The notes beneath the pieces were generated by a model that saw only the letters and a program-made list of their open reading frames with translations, did not search any database and was not told where the DNA came from. The position numbers were made by a program, and so were the translations under genes. Of a DNA stretch of 64,000 nt, positions 48,297-56,493 are shown in pieces. The DNA is from Georgenia satyanarayanai. GTDB taxonomy: Bacteria > Actinomycetota > Actinomycetes > Actinomycetales > Actinomycetaceae. Each line of letters starts with the position of its first letter. The first letter of the stretch is position 1. The stretch covers positions 43,531 through 107,530 of the forward strand of contig NZ_VUKC01000011.1 in NCBI RefSeq assembly GCF_009193135.1, read 5' to 3'.

Positions 48297-49001
48297 TCAG
48301 ACGAAGCCCGGAGGGCGCTCCAGCGCGCTCGTCGCGGTCCAGTCGGCGTCCGTCCCGGAATCACGCGGCTGCCAGCGGGTCTCGTCGCCGTCCCGGCCCG
48401 TCTGCTCCCCCTGCTGCTCCCCGAGCTCCTCGTCGGGCGCCCGGAGCAGGTGCATCGCGGCGTCCATCCGCACGAGGGCGTCCATGATGAGCTCCATCCC
48501 CTCGACCATCCCCGTGGAGGCTTCGAGGGTGCCCTCGCGGACGGCGGCCTCGGTGACGAAGGGCACGACGACCATCTCGCGCACCGGGTACATCTGCAGG
48601 GCACCGAGCACCGGGCGCAGCGCCTCGGCCCCGCGCAGCCCGCCGGACATCCCCGAGCCGTAACTGACGATCCCGACCGGCTTGAAAGCCCACTCCTGGA
48701 CGAGGTAGTCGAGCGCGTTCTTGAGCAGCGCGGAGTAGCCACGGTTGTACTCGGGGCTGACGACGACGAAGGCGTCGGCCGCGTCGATGCGCCGTGCCCA
48801 CCGACGGGTGTGCTCGTGGCGGTGACGGCCGTAGCGGGGCAGGTCCGGCTCGTCGAAGAGCGGCAGGCCGACGTCGCGCAGGTCGATGCGGTCGATGACG
48901 AAGGCGCGGTTGGTGCCGAGGCGGTCGATGACCCAGTCGGTGATGTGGTTGCCGAGCCGGTTCGGGCTCGTCGCGGCGTTGAGGACGGCGAGGCGGATCA
49001 T
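48297..49001 (-). CDS. NADPH-dependent FMN reductase-like protein
   Basis: A 234-residue flavodoxin-fold protein. It starts MIRLAVLNAATSPNRLGNHI, a phosphate-binding loop variant. FVVVSPEYNRGYSALLKNALDYL near residue 85 is the FMN-contact signature of the family, quoted only in its leading part elsewhere, and VSYGSGMSGGLRGAEALRPVL near 113 follows. The last 40 residues are a charged extension (EELGEQQGEQTGRDGDETRW) beyond the usual 190. It is probably a quinone, azo or chromate-type reductase; the substrate is unknown. Confidence 0.88.
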   Translation of the reverse strand: MIRLAVLNAATSPNRLGNHITDWVIDRLGTNRAFVIDRIDLRDVGLPLFDEPDLPRYGRHRHEHTRRWARRIDAADAFVVVSPEYNRGYSALLKNALDYLVQEWAFKPVGIVSYGSGMSGGLRGAEALRPVLGALQMYPVREMVVVPFVTEAAVREGTLEASTGMVEGMELIMDALVRMDAAMHLLRAPDEELGEQQGEQTGRDGDETRWQPRDSGTDADWTATSALERPPGFV

Positions 49002-49118
49002 CGGTGCTCCTAGACCTGGGACAGCGGCCACGGTATCCGGCCGGCGGCGCCCACGACCGGGACCTCCGGCCCTGGCCAGGGGTCGCGCCGCGGGGCCGGT
49101 TCCTGCAGGGTGTGGCGC

Positions 49119-49913
49119 ATGAACACCGTGCGCGGCACCGCGGCAGACCTCGACGACCACCCCGTCCTCACCACCGGCGCCCGGCTGGGCTATGCGGCCA
49201 GCGGGGTCCTCCACCTGGTCCTCGGCTGGCTCGCGGTGAGCCTCGCGTGGGGAACCGGCTCCTCGGGCGAGGCCGCCGACCAGTCCGGCGCCCTCGAGCA
49301 GCTCGGCTCGACCCCGGTGGGCGCGGTCCTCCTGTGGGTGATCGTCGTCGGTTTCGCGCTCCTCACGCTGTGGCAGGTGGCCACCGCGGTGGCCACGGGC
49401 GAGACGAAGGACCGGCTCAAGTCCGTCGGCAAGGCGGTGACGTACCTCGTCCTCACCGGGCTGGCCGCGCAGGCCGCCACCGGCCAGGGCTCGGGCGGGG
49501 GCGGGGGCGGGGACGAGCAGACCGCGAGTCTCACCGCGCGGGTCATGGAGCACCCCCTCGGGCAGGTGGCCGTCGGGCTCGTCGGCGTGGGCGTCGTCGT
49601 CGTGGGCGGCTACCACGTGGTCAAGGGCTGGCGGCGGAAGTTCCTTGCCGACCTGCGGGAGAACCCGGGGCGCGGGGTCACCGTCGCGGGGAGGGTCGGG
49701 TACGTCGCCAAGGGTGTGGCCCTCGGCATCGTCGGCGCCCTCTTCGTCGTCGCGGCCGTGCAGAACGACCCCGAGGAGGCGAAGGGCCTCGACGGCGCCC
49801 TGCGCAGCCTCCTCGAGCTGCCCCTGGGCACGGCGCTGCTCACCGCCGTCGGTCTGGGCATCGCGGCGTACGGCGTGTACTCCTTCGGCCGCGCGCGCTA
49901 CGCGCGGGTCTGA
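49119..49913 (+). CDS. DUF1206 family membrane protein
   Basis: A 264-residue protein with six hydrophobic segments arranged as three pairs, the threefold DUF1206 repeat: about residues 20-45 with LGYAASGVLHLVLGW, 68-88, 107-125, 142-165, 192-215 and 235-255. Each repeat begins with a GxxGYxxxGV-type motif (RVGYVAKGVALGIVGAL in the third). A Gly-rich loop (GSGGGGGGDEQ) is near residue 130. The function is unknown. I chose ATG at 49119; an in-frame GTG at 49110 adds three residues. Confidence 0.87.
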   Translation: MNTVRGTAADLDDHPVLTTGARLGYAASGVLHLVLGWLAVSLAWGTGSSGEAADQSGALEQLGSTPVGAVLLWVIVVGFALLTLWQVATAVATGETKDRLKSVGKAVTYLVLTGLAAQAATGQGSGGGGGGDEQTASLTARVMEHPLGQVAVGLVGVGVVVVGGYHVVKGWRRKFLADLRENPGRGVTVAGRVGYVAKGVALGIVGALFVVAAVQNDPEEAKGLDGALRSLLELPLGTALLTAVGLGIAAYGVYSFGRARYARV

Positions 49914-49935
49914 CCTCGGCGGGCAGGGGCGCCTG

Positions 49936-50616
49936 CTACCCCGCCGTCACCGCCTCGTGGAACCAGCTGGTGATCGTCGTCGGGTGGGTGATCGCCGTGC
50001 CGACGACGACGGCGAAGGCACCGCGGTCGATCGCGTCCCTCGCCTGGGCGGGGGTGTGGACCCGGCCCTCGACGACGACCGGCCGGGTGCAGCGGGCGAC
50101 CATCTGGTCGATGAGCTCGACGTCGGGCCCGGCGGTCTTCTCCCGCTCGCCGGAGTAGCCGGCGAGCGTGGTGCCGACGACGTCGGCACCGGCGTCCTCC
50201 GCGGCGAGCGCGTCGTCCAGGCTGCCGCAGTCGGCCATGACGAGGACGCCGGGGTGCCGCTCGCGCAGCCCGTCGACCGTCTGGGCGAGGGTCCGGCCGT
50301 CGGGGCGGGCGCGGCGGGTTCCGTCGAGGGCGACGATGTCCGCGCCGGCCTCGGCCACCGCGAGGGCGTGCTCGAGGGTGGGGGTGATGAAGACGTCGTC
50401 CTCCCCGTCCTTCCACAGCCCGGTGAGGGGGACGTCGGTGGACGCGGCGATGAGCCGGATGTCCTCCAGGCCCTGGGCACGCAGGCCGGCCGCTCCCCCG
50501 GCGACGACCGCCTGGGCCATGCGCTCCATGATCTCCGGCACGCGCAGGGGCTCTCCCGGGTAGGCCTGGCAGGAGACGATGAGCCGCCCGCGGAGGCGCT
50601 CGAGGATCGGGGACAC
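49936..50616 (-). CDS. nanE: N-acetylmannosamine-6-phosphate 2-epimerase
   Basis: A 226-residue TIM-barrel enzyme converting ManNAc-6-P to GlcNAc-6-P. Key family features are LIVSCQAYPGEPL near residue 12, the catalytic-Lys region TGLWKDGEDDVFITPT near 65, ALDGTRRARPDG near 97, MADCGSLDDALAAEDAGADV with the substrate Asp, and VVEGRVHTPAQARDAI with catalytic Glu near 187. GTG start. It lies 15 nt after the nanK stop in the same transcript. Confidence 0.94.
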   Translation of the reverse strand: MSPILERLRGRLIVSCQAYPGEPLRVPEIMERMAQAVVAGGAAGLRAQGLEDIRLIAASTDVPLTGLWKDGEDDVFITPTLEHALAVAEAGADIVALDGTRRARPDGRTLAQTVDGLRERHPGVLVMADCGSLDDALAAEDAGADVVGTTLAGYSGEREKTAGPDVELIDQMVARCTRPVVVEGRVHTPAQARDAIDRGAFAVVVGTAITHPTTITSWFHEAVTAG

Positions 50617-50631
50617 GGGGACTCCTTGGGG

Positions 50632-51612
50632 TCAGCGGCGCGCGGTGAGGGCGGTGCGGGCGGCGCCGAGGACGGCGGCCACCGGTCCCAGCGCGGAGGG
50701 GCGGACGGGGATGTCGGCGAGCGGCTCGATGAGCTCCTCGCGCAGGGCGGCGTCCATGGGCTGCCACCACAGCGGCCCGGCCTGGCTCATCCCGCCGCCG
50801 ACGACGACGGCGGCCGGGTCGAGCACCGTGACGACACCGGCGATCGAGCGGCCCACGGCGCGGGCGGACTCGCGCACGGCGCGCCCGGCGACGTCGTCCC
50901 CCGCGGCGGCCCGGGCGCACACCTCACGGGTGTCCGCGACGGCCGTGTCGCCGCCGAGGCGAAGGTAGTGGCGGTGGAGCGCGGGCCCGGAGCCCAGCGC
51001 CTCGAGGTGGCCGGGACGCCCGCAGCCGCAGCGCAGCCCGGCGGCGTCGGGGCTGGGCTGGTGGCCCATCTCCCCCGCCACGTGGTGGGCGCCACGCAGC
51101 GGCCGGCCGTCGAGGACCACGCTCGCCCCCACCCCGGTGCCGACGGCGACCATGAGGACGCTGTCCGCCCCGGCCGCCGCGCCGAGCCAGACCTCCCCGC
51201 CCGCGTGGGCGTCGACGTCGTTCTCCACGGTGACGGGTGCGCCGCCCACGACGTCGTCGAGGCGGGCCCGCAGCCCGCCGCGCACGTCGGTGCCGGCCCA
51301 CCCGCGGATGGCGTCGGTGGCCGAGACGATGGTGCCGGTGGTCGTGTCGACGACGCCGGCGGTCCCGACCCCGAGGCCGGTCACCGCGGCGGGCCCGGTG
51401 AGCTCCGTCGTCGTGCCGTCGGGTGCCGTGAGGGTGCCGCCGTGGGCGACGACCTCCCGGACGAGGGCCGCGACGGCGTCGAGCACCGCCCCCGGTCCGG
51501 CGGTGGCGGGGGTGGCGACGGACCGGACGGGGCCGACGGCGCCGCCCGCGCTCACCAGGGCGGCGGCCGTCTTCGTCCCCCCGAGGTCGACCCCGACGAC
51601 GACGTCACTCAC
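50632..51612 (-). CDS. nanK: ROK-family N-acetylmannosamine kinase
   Basis: A 326-residue ROK sugar kinase. The ATP phosphate-binding loop VGVDLGGTKTAAALVSAGG is at residues 6-24. The second phosphate motif VGTGVGASVVLDGR is near residue 157, and the zinc site is HQPSPDAAGLRCGCGRPGHLE near 183, quoted here by its CGCGRPGH core. The sugar-binding Asp lies in the ENDVDAHAGGE region. Position between nanA and nanE points to ManNAc as substrate. GTG start. Confidence 0.92.
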   Translation of the reverse strand: MSDVVVGVDLGGTKTAAALVSAGGAVGPVRSVATPATAGPGAVLDAVAALVREVVAHGGTLTAPDGTTTELTGPAAVTGLGVGTAGVVDTTTGTIVSATDAIRGWAGTDVRGGLRARLDDVVGGAPVTVENDVDAHAGGEVWLGAAAGADSVLMVAVGTGVGASVVLDGRPLRGAHHVAGEMGHQPSPDAAGLRCGCGRPGHLEALGSGPALHRHYLRLGGDTAVADTREVCARAAAGDDVAGRAVRESARAVGRSIAGVVTVLDPAAVVVGGGMSQAGPLWWQPMDAALREELIEPLADIPVRPSALGPVAAVLGAARTALTARR

Positions 51613-51637
51613 GTGCGCTCCTCACAATCGTGGCGTG

Positions 51638-51655
51638 GACAGCTCGGCTGTCGGC
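51638..51655. repeat. Single 18-bp repeat unit in the nanA-nanK spacer
   Basis: GACAGCTCGGCTGTCGGC here is, in reverse complement, 15/18 identical to the unit at 36453-36470, with the first 13 bases identical. The inner GACAGC-TCG-GCTGTC is itself a palindrome, so a regulator site is an alternative reading. Confidence 0.55.
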
Positions 51656-51683
51656 GGACAGGGTACCCGGGGGTCCGGGATCA

Positions 51684-52610
51684 TCAGACGCGGGCCGGCA
51701 TGGTGGCGTCGACGATCGCGGCGATGCGGGCGACCGTCGCCTCGTCCAGCGGCTCGACCGGGAAGGCCATCCGCGCACTCGGGATGAGACCGAGGTGGTG
51801 CATGGCCGCCTTGAAGGCGCCGACGCCTGCGGCGTCGCCCGAGCGGCCCTGCGCCTGGAAGACGATCTCGAAGAGGGCGGCGATGCGGTCCTGCTCCTCG
51901 CGGGCGCGGGCCCAGTCGCCGGCCTGGGCGGCCTGCCACAGGCGGGCGTAGCCGCCCGGGTCGACGTTCCCGAGGCCGGGGACCACACCGTCGGCGCCGA
52001 GCAGGAGCATGCCGTCGACGACGACCTCGTGGCCGGTGAGGACGGCGAGCGGGCGGCCCGCGGCCGCGTTGGCAGCCACGAGGCGGCGGAAGCCGACGTC
52101 GTCGCCCGAGGAGTCCTTGACGCCGGCGAGGACGCCGTCGGTGCCAAGACGCACGAGGAGCGCGGCGGGCAGCTTGGTGCGCACGCGCACCGGGATGTCG
52201 TAGGCGAACAGCGGCAGCTCGGTGGCCGCGGCGACGGCGCGGAAGTGGCCCTCGACCTCGGCCATGTCGTTGATGGCGTAGAGCGGCGCGGTGGCGACGA
52301 TCGCGTCGGCGCCGGCCGCGGCGGCCCGGCGGGCGGCCTGGGCGACGCGCCCGCTCGTCGTGTCGATCGCGCCGACGAGCACGGGGACGCGGCCCGCGAC
52401 GGCGGCGACGACGGTGCGGACGACGACGTCGCGCTGGGCGTCGTCGAGGTAGGCCACCTCACCGGTGGAGCCGAGGGCGAAGACGCCGTCGACCCCCTCG
52501 GTGACGAGGTGCTCGACGACCGAGGTGAGGGTCGCGGTGTCGACGTCACCGCCGGTCGTCAGCGGGGTGATGACAGGGGGGATGATGCCGCGGAAGCTGG
52601 TGGTGGTCAC
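51684..52610 (-). CDS. nanA: N-acetylneuraminate lyase / dihydrodipicolinate synthase family protein
   Basis: A 308-residue class I aldolase. GVFALGSTGEVAYLDD near residue 42 holds the GxxGE carboxylate site. The catalytic Tyr is in FAYDIPVRVR near 138 and the Schiff-base Lys in AGVKDSSGDD near 165. GHEVVVDGMLLLGADGVVPG follows near 193. Position with nanE, nanK, a transporter and a sialidase supports N-acetylneuraminate cleavage to ManNAc and pyruvate rather than lysine biosynthesis. GTG start at 52610. Confidence 0.88.
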   Translation of the reverse strand: MTTTSFRGIIPPVITPLTTGGDVDTATLTSVVEHLVTEGVDGVFALGSTGEVAYLDDAQRDVVVRTVVAAVAGRVPVLVGAIDTTSGRVAQAARRAAAAGADAIVATAPLYAINDMAEVEGHFRAVAAATELPLFAYDIPVRVRTKLPAALLVRLGTDGVLAGVKDSSGDDVGFRRLVAANAAAGRPLAVLTGHEVVVDGMLLLGADGVVPGLGNVDPGGYARLWQAAQAGDWARAREEQDRIAALFEIVFQAQGRSGDAAGVGAFKAAMHHLGLIPSARMAFPVEPLDEATVARIAAIVDATMPARV

Positions 52611-52687
52611 GAAGAGGCTCCATTCGGGGGCGGCGCGCGGCCGCGGGTGGTTCGGTGCTGTCGTCGGGTGTGGCTGGGAGGTGCCGC

Positions 52688-53497
52688 TCACCCCGCAAGG
52701 AGGGACGGTGCGGCGCCCAGCAGCGTCCGCGTGTACGCGTCCTCCGGGTGGGTGAAGACCTCCTCCGCGGGGCCGAGCTCGACGAGCCCGCCACGGTTCA
52801 TGACGGCGATGTCGTCCGAGACGTACCGCACCGTCTGGATGTCGTGGGAGATGAAGACCATCGCCAGGCCCAGCTCGGACTTGATGTCGGCGAGCAGGTT
52901 GAGGATCTGGGCGCGGACGGAGACGTCGAGCGCCGACGTCGGTTCGTCCGCGACGATGACGTCCGGGTCCAGGACGAGGGCGCGGGCGATCGCGACGCGC
53001 TGCCGCTGCCCGCCGGACAGCTGGGTGGGCAGCATGTCGAGCGCCGACGTCGGCAGCCCGACGAGCTGGATGAGCTCGCGGACCTTCGCCACACGCTCCG
53101 TGCCGCTGCCGATGCCGTGGACGTCGAGCGGGTCGCGCAGCGCGTCGCGGATGACCATCCGGGGGTTGAGCGCCGTCGCGGGGTCCTGGAAGACCGCGGA
53201 CACGACCCGGCCGATCTCCTTGCGCTGGCGGGCTTTGCGCCTGCCGGTGAGGTGGCCCTTGAACCACACCTCCCCGGAGGTGGGCTGCTCGAGGCCGAGG
53301 AGGATGCGCGCCGTCGTCGTCTTCCCGCTGCCCGACTCACCCACGATGCCGAGGGTGCGGCCGGGCATGACGCTCAGGCTCACGCCGTCGACGGCGTTGA
53401 CCTTGACCGGCGTGAAGAGGGTGCCGGTGCGGGCGGAGTACACGACGCGGACGTCGCGCAGCTCGATGACCGGCGTGGCACCGGTGGTCTGGCTCAT
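52688..53497 (-). CDS. Peptide-type ABC transporter ATPase (DppF-like, SatD-like)
   Basis: A 269-residue ATPase: Walker A GESGSGKTTTARILLG near residue 51, Q-loop AVFQDPATALNP near 98, signature LSGGQRQR near 157 and Walker B VIVADEPTSALDVS near 177. The C-terminal FTHPEDAYTRTLLGAAPSLL is typical of OppF/DppF. ATG overlaps the stop of the permease-ATPase fusion by 4 nt. It probably pairs with the ATPase part of that fusion in a sialic-acid importer similar to SatABCD of Haemophilus ducreyi. Confidence 0.92.
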   Translation of the reverse strand: MSQTTGATPVIELRDVRVVYSARTGTLFTPVKVNAVDGVSLSVMPGRTLGIVGESGSGKTTTARILLGLEQPTSGEVWFKGHLTGRRKARQRKEIGRVVSAVFQDPATALNPRMVIRDALRDPLDVHGIGSGTERVAKVRELIQLVGLPTSALDMLPTQLSGGQRQRVAIARALVLDPDVIVADEPTSALDVSVRAQILNLLADIKSELGLAMVFISHDIQTVRYVSDDIAVMNRGGLVELGPAEEVFTHPEDAYTRTLLGAAPSLLAG

Positions 53498-55473
53498 CGC
53501 AGGGCTCCTGTCGGGAGGACCGGCGCGTCGTCGACGTGCGCGGCGTAGTAGTGCTCGGTGCCCTCGATGCGGCGGAGCACGGGCGTCTCCTCCAGGCCGA
53601 CGTCCGGCCGCGAGGAGCGCGGTGCGAACCGGTCTCCCGCGGGGAAGTCCCGCGGGGAGGGCACCGTGCCGGGCACCTGGTGGAGGCGGTCGGCACCGGA
53701 CTCGATGGACAGCACCGACCCGAGCAGACCGCGGGTGTACTCGTGGACGGGCTCGGTGAGCAGGTCCCGGGTGGGGGCCTGCTCGACGACCTGGCCGGCG
53801 TACATGACGGTGATGCGGTGGGCGAGCTCGGCGACGAGCGCGAGGTCGTGGCTGATGAAGACCATCGCGAAACCGAGCTTCTCGCGCAGCTCGTTGAGCA
53901 GGTCGATGACCTGGGCCTGGACGGTGACGTCCAGGGCGGTGGTCGGCTCGTCGGCGATGATGAGGCTCGGGTCGCGGGTCAGCGCCATGGCGATGAGCAC
54001 GCGCTGGCGCTGGCCGCCGGAGAGCTCGTGCGGGTAGCTGCCCAGGGTCCGCTCGGGGTCCAGGCCGACGAGCTCGAGGAGCTCCTCCGCCGTGCGGGTC
54101 CCGCCGCGCCTGGTCAGCTGCCTCATCTGGGTGCGGATGAGCATCGAGGGGTTGAGCGAGCTGAGGGCGTCCTGGTAGACCATCGCGACGTGGTGGCCGC
54201 GCAGCGCGCCCCGCTCCTTGGCCGACATCGTGAGCAGGTCGCGGCCCTTGTAGAGGATCTCGCCGCTCACCTCGGCGGCGCGGTCGACGAGACCCATGAT
54301 CGTCAGGCCGGTGATCGACTTCCCGCAGCCGGACTCCCCGACCAGGGCCATCGTCTCGCCCGGGCGGACCGTGAAGGAGACGTTGTCGACGATGTTGACG
54401 TCGCCGTGGCGCTCGGGGAAGCGGATGCACAGGTTGCGGACCTCGAGCAGCGGCGGCTCGTCGCGGTCGTAGACGAGGCGGTCACCGCGGGCGAGCTCGA
54501 CGTCGCGGAGCTGGGCGAGCTGCTCCTCCAGCGAGGTGCCGGGCGCGGGGGCGTGGATCGCGGCGGCGGCGCGGGCCGGGGCGGCGACCTCGTCGCGGGC
54601 GGTGAGGCCCTTGCCGGCCGGCTTGGGCGCGACCATCGCGTCGGTGAGTCCCTCGGAGAAGATGTTGAGGCACAGGACGGTGATCATGATCGCCAGGCCG
54701 GGGAAGAAGGTCGCCCACCAGTAGCCGCTCATGACGAGGTCGCGGCCGGCGGCGATGATGTTGCCCCACGAGGGGTCCGGGTCGGGCACGCCGGCCTGGA
54801 TGAAGGACAGCGAGGCCTCGAAGATGATCGCGTCGGCGACGAGGACGGTCGCGAAGACCATGACCGGCGCGATGGTGTTCCGGGCGACGTGCTTGACGAC
54901 GATCCACGGCGTCGAGGCGCCCATGACCTTCGTCGCGGCGACGTAGTCCTCCCCGTAGGCGGCCAGCACGTTGGCGCGGACCACGCGGGTGAGCTGCGGG
55001 GTGTAGAGGAAGGCGATCGTCAGGACGAGCACCGGCAGCGAGCGGCCGAGGACGCTGACGAAGACGGCGGCGAGGGCGATGCCGGGGAAGGACATGACGA
55101 TGTCCATGACCCGCATGATGACCTCGGAGACCCTCTTGCCGGCGGTCGCGGCGATCGAGCCGAAGATCGCCGCGGCGGCGAGGGCGACGAGCGTGGCACC
55201 GAGGCCGATGACGAGGGAGTAGCGGGCGCCGTAGACGACGCGGGAGAAGATGTCGCGCCCCTGGCGGTCGGTGCCGAACCAGTTCTCGCCGCTGGGCGGC
55301 TGCACCGGGGCGCCGCTGGCGAGCGGGCCGTGGGTGGCCACGAGCGGCGCGAACACGGCCGCGAGCGCGACGAGGAGGACGACGCCGAGGGAGATCTTGG
55401 CGCCCAGGGGCAGCGAGCCGAGCCGCAGCCCGGGCGTGGAGAGACGTTCGGTGAGCTTGCGTCGCACGGTCAC
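53494..55473 (-). CDS. Fused ABC transporter permease-ATPase (DppC-DppD fusion)
   Basis: A 659-residue fusion. Residues about 1-290 are a DppC-type permease, with GENWFGTDRQGRDIFSRVVY near residue 65, the inner loop YVAATKVMGASTPWIVVKHV near 165 and six hydrophobic segments. A Pro/Ala linker (about 300-335) leads to a DppD-type ATPase (about 340-600): Walker A GESGCGKS, signature LSGGQRQR, Walker B IIADEPTTALDVT, and an oligopeptide-ABC C-terminal extension. Membrane and ATP-hydrolysing parts are thus on one chain. GTG start overlaps the upstream permease stop by 4 nt. Confidence 0.92.
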   Translation of the reverse strand: MTVRRKLTERLSTPGLRLGSLPLGAKISLGVVLLVALAAVFAPLVATHGPLASGAPVQPPSGENWFGTDRQGRDIFSRVVYGARYSLVIGLGATLVALAAAAIFGSIAATAGKRVSEVIMRVMDIVMSFPGIALAAVFVSVLGRSLPVLVLTIAFLYTPQLTRVVRANVLAAYGEDYVAATKVMGASTPWIVVKHVARNTIAPVMVFATVLVADAIIFEASLSFIQAGVPDPDPSWGNIIAAGRDLVMSGYWWATFFPGLAIMITVLCLNIFSEGLTDAMVAPKPAGKGLTARDEVAAPARAAAAIHAPAPGTSLEEQLAQLRDVELARGDRLVYDRDEPPLLEVRNLCIRFPERHGDVNIVDNVSFTVRPGETMALVGESGCGKSITGLTIMGLVDRAAEVSGEILYKGRDLLTMSAKERGALRGHHVAMVYQDALSSLNPSMLIRTQMRQLTRRGGTRTAEELLELVGLDPERTLGSYPHELSGGQRQRVLIAMALTRDPSLIIADEPTTALDVTVQAQVIDLLNELREKLGFAMVFISHDLALVAELAHRITVMYAGQVVEQAPTRDLLTEPVHEYTRGLLGSVLSIESGADRLHQVPGTVPSPRDFPAGDRFAPRSSRPDVGLEETPVLRRIEGTEHYYAAHVDDAPVLPTGALR

Positions 55474-56426
55474 ACCGTCCTGATCCGCGGGTTGACGAGC
55501 AGGTAGAGCATGTCGACCACGATGTTGATGATGACGAAGGCGAGCGCCACGGTCAGGGTCACGCCCTGGACGATGTTGGGCTCGTTGGCCGTGACACCGG
55601 AGAGGATGAGCGTGCCCATGCCGGGCAGCGCGAAGATGACCTCGATGACGACGGCACCGCCCATGGCGTAGCCGATGCGCAGGCCGAGGACGGTGATGGG
55701 CGTGATGAGGGCGTTGCGCAGGACGTTGCGGCCGACGACCTCGACGCGGCTGACGCCGCCGCCGATCGCCGTGCGCACGTAGTCCTTGTCGAGCTCCTCG
55801 ACGACCGCGGTCCGCACCACGCGGGTGAGCGAGCCGGACAGCGGCAGGCCGACGGCGAACGCCGGCAGCGCCATCCGGGCGAGGTAGCCGCCGGGGTCCT
55901 CGGTGAAGGCGGGCAGCGGCCCGGAGCCGGGCAGCCACCCGAGGCCGAGGGTGAAGCCCTGGATGAGGAGGACGGCCAGCCAGAACGAGGGGGTGGCCAG
56001 CGAGACGATCGAGATGAGCCGGATCGCCTGGTCGGGCCAGCGGTCGCGGTAGAGCGCGGCGACGACACCGAGGACGAAGGCGGCGACGATGCCGATCGAC
56101 AGGCCGAGGAAGGTCAGCTGGAGGGTGATCGGGAAGGCGCGGACGATCTCGTCGACGACGGGGACCTGACGGGCGCTGTAGGTGCCGAAGTCCCCCTGGA
56201 GCAGCCCCCCGAGGAACAGCAGGTAGCGGGTCCAGAGCGGCTCGTTGAGTCCGTTCGCCTCCCGGTACGCCTCGCGCGCCTCGACGGAGGCGCCCTCGCC
56301 GAGGGCGTTGATGGCGGGGTCCACCGGGGAGAAGGACATCACGACGAAGACGAGGAGGGTGATCCCCAGGATCATGACGGGCAGCTGGAGGAGGCGCCGA
56401 CCCGTCAGGCGCAGCAGTGCGGTCAC
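55470..56426 (-). CDS. Peptide-type ABC transporter permease (DppB-like)
   Basis: A 318-residue permease with six hydrophobic segments (about residues 13-32, 98-125, 137-160, 183-200, 243-263 and 288-308). FVVMSFSPVDPAINALG and LNEPLWTRYLLFLGGLLQGD are typical of DppB. GTG start. It follows the binding-protein gene after a strong hairpin and overlaps the fusion gene. Context suggests sialic-acid transport. Confidence 0.92.
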   Translation of the reverse strand: MTALLRLTGRRLLQLPVMILGITLLVFVVMSFSPVDPAINALGEGASVEAREAYREANGLNEPLWTRYLLFLGGLLQGDFGTYSARQVPVVDEIVRAFPITLQLTFLGLSIGIVAAFVLGVVAALYRDRWPDQAIRLISIVSLATPSFWLAVLLIQGFTLGLGWLPGSGPLPAFTEDPGGYLARMALPAFAVGLPLSGSLTRVVRTAVVEELDKDYVRTAIGGGVSRVEVVGRNVLRNALITPITVLGLRIGYAMGGAVVIEVIFALPGMGTLILSGVTANEPNIVQGVTLTVALAFVIINIVVDMLYLLVNPRIRTV

Positions 56427-56454
56427 GCTCTGGGCTCCTTAGGTAGGGGTGGGG

Positions 56455-56488
56455 CGGTGCGGCGGCCGGGGTGCCGGCCGCCGCACCG
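56455..56488 (-). terminator. Strong hairpin between binding-protein and permease genes (attenuator)
   Basis: A perfect 15-bp stem (56455-56469 with 56474-56488) and 4-nt loop directly after the lipoprotein stop. Its position equals that of the hairpin at 22880 in the sugar operon, so it probably sets a high binding-protein to permease ratio. Confidence 0.7.
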
Positions 56489-56493
56489 GCTGA

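Noticed and set aside
51684..53267. A long open frame that would join nanA to upstream sequence on the minus strand.
   Set aside because: The extra 219 codons overlap the ABC ATPase gene in another frame and have no domain content. The lyase starts at GTG 52610 with the family's normal N-terminus.
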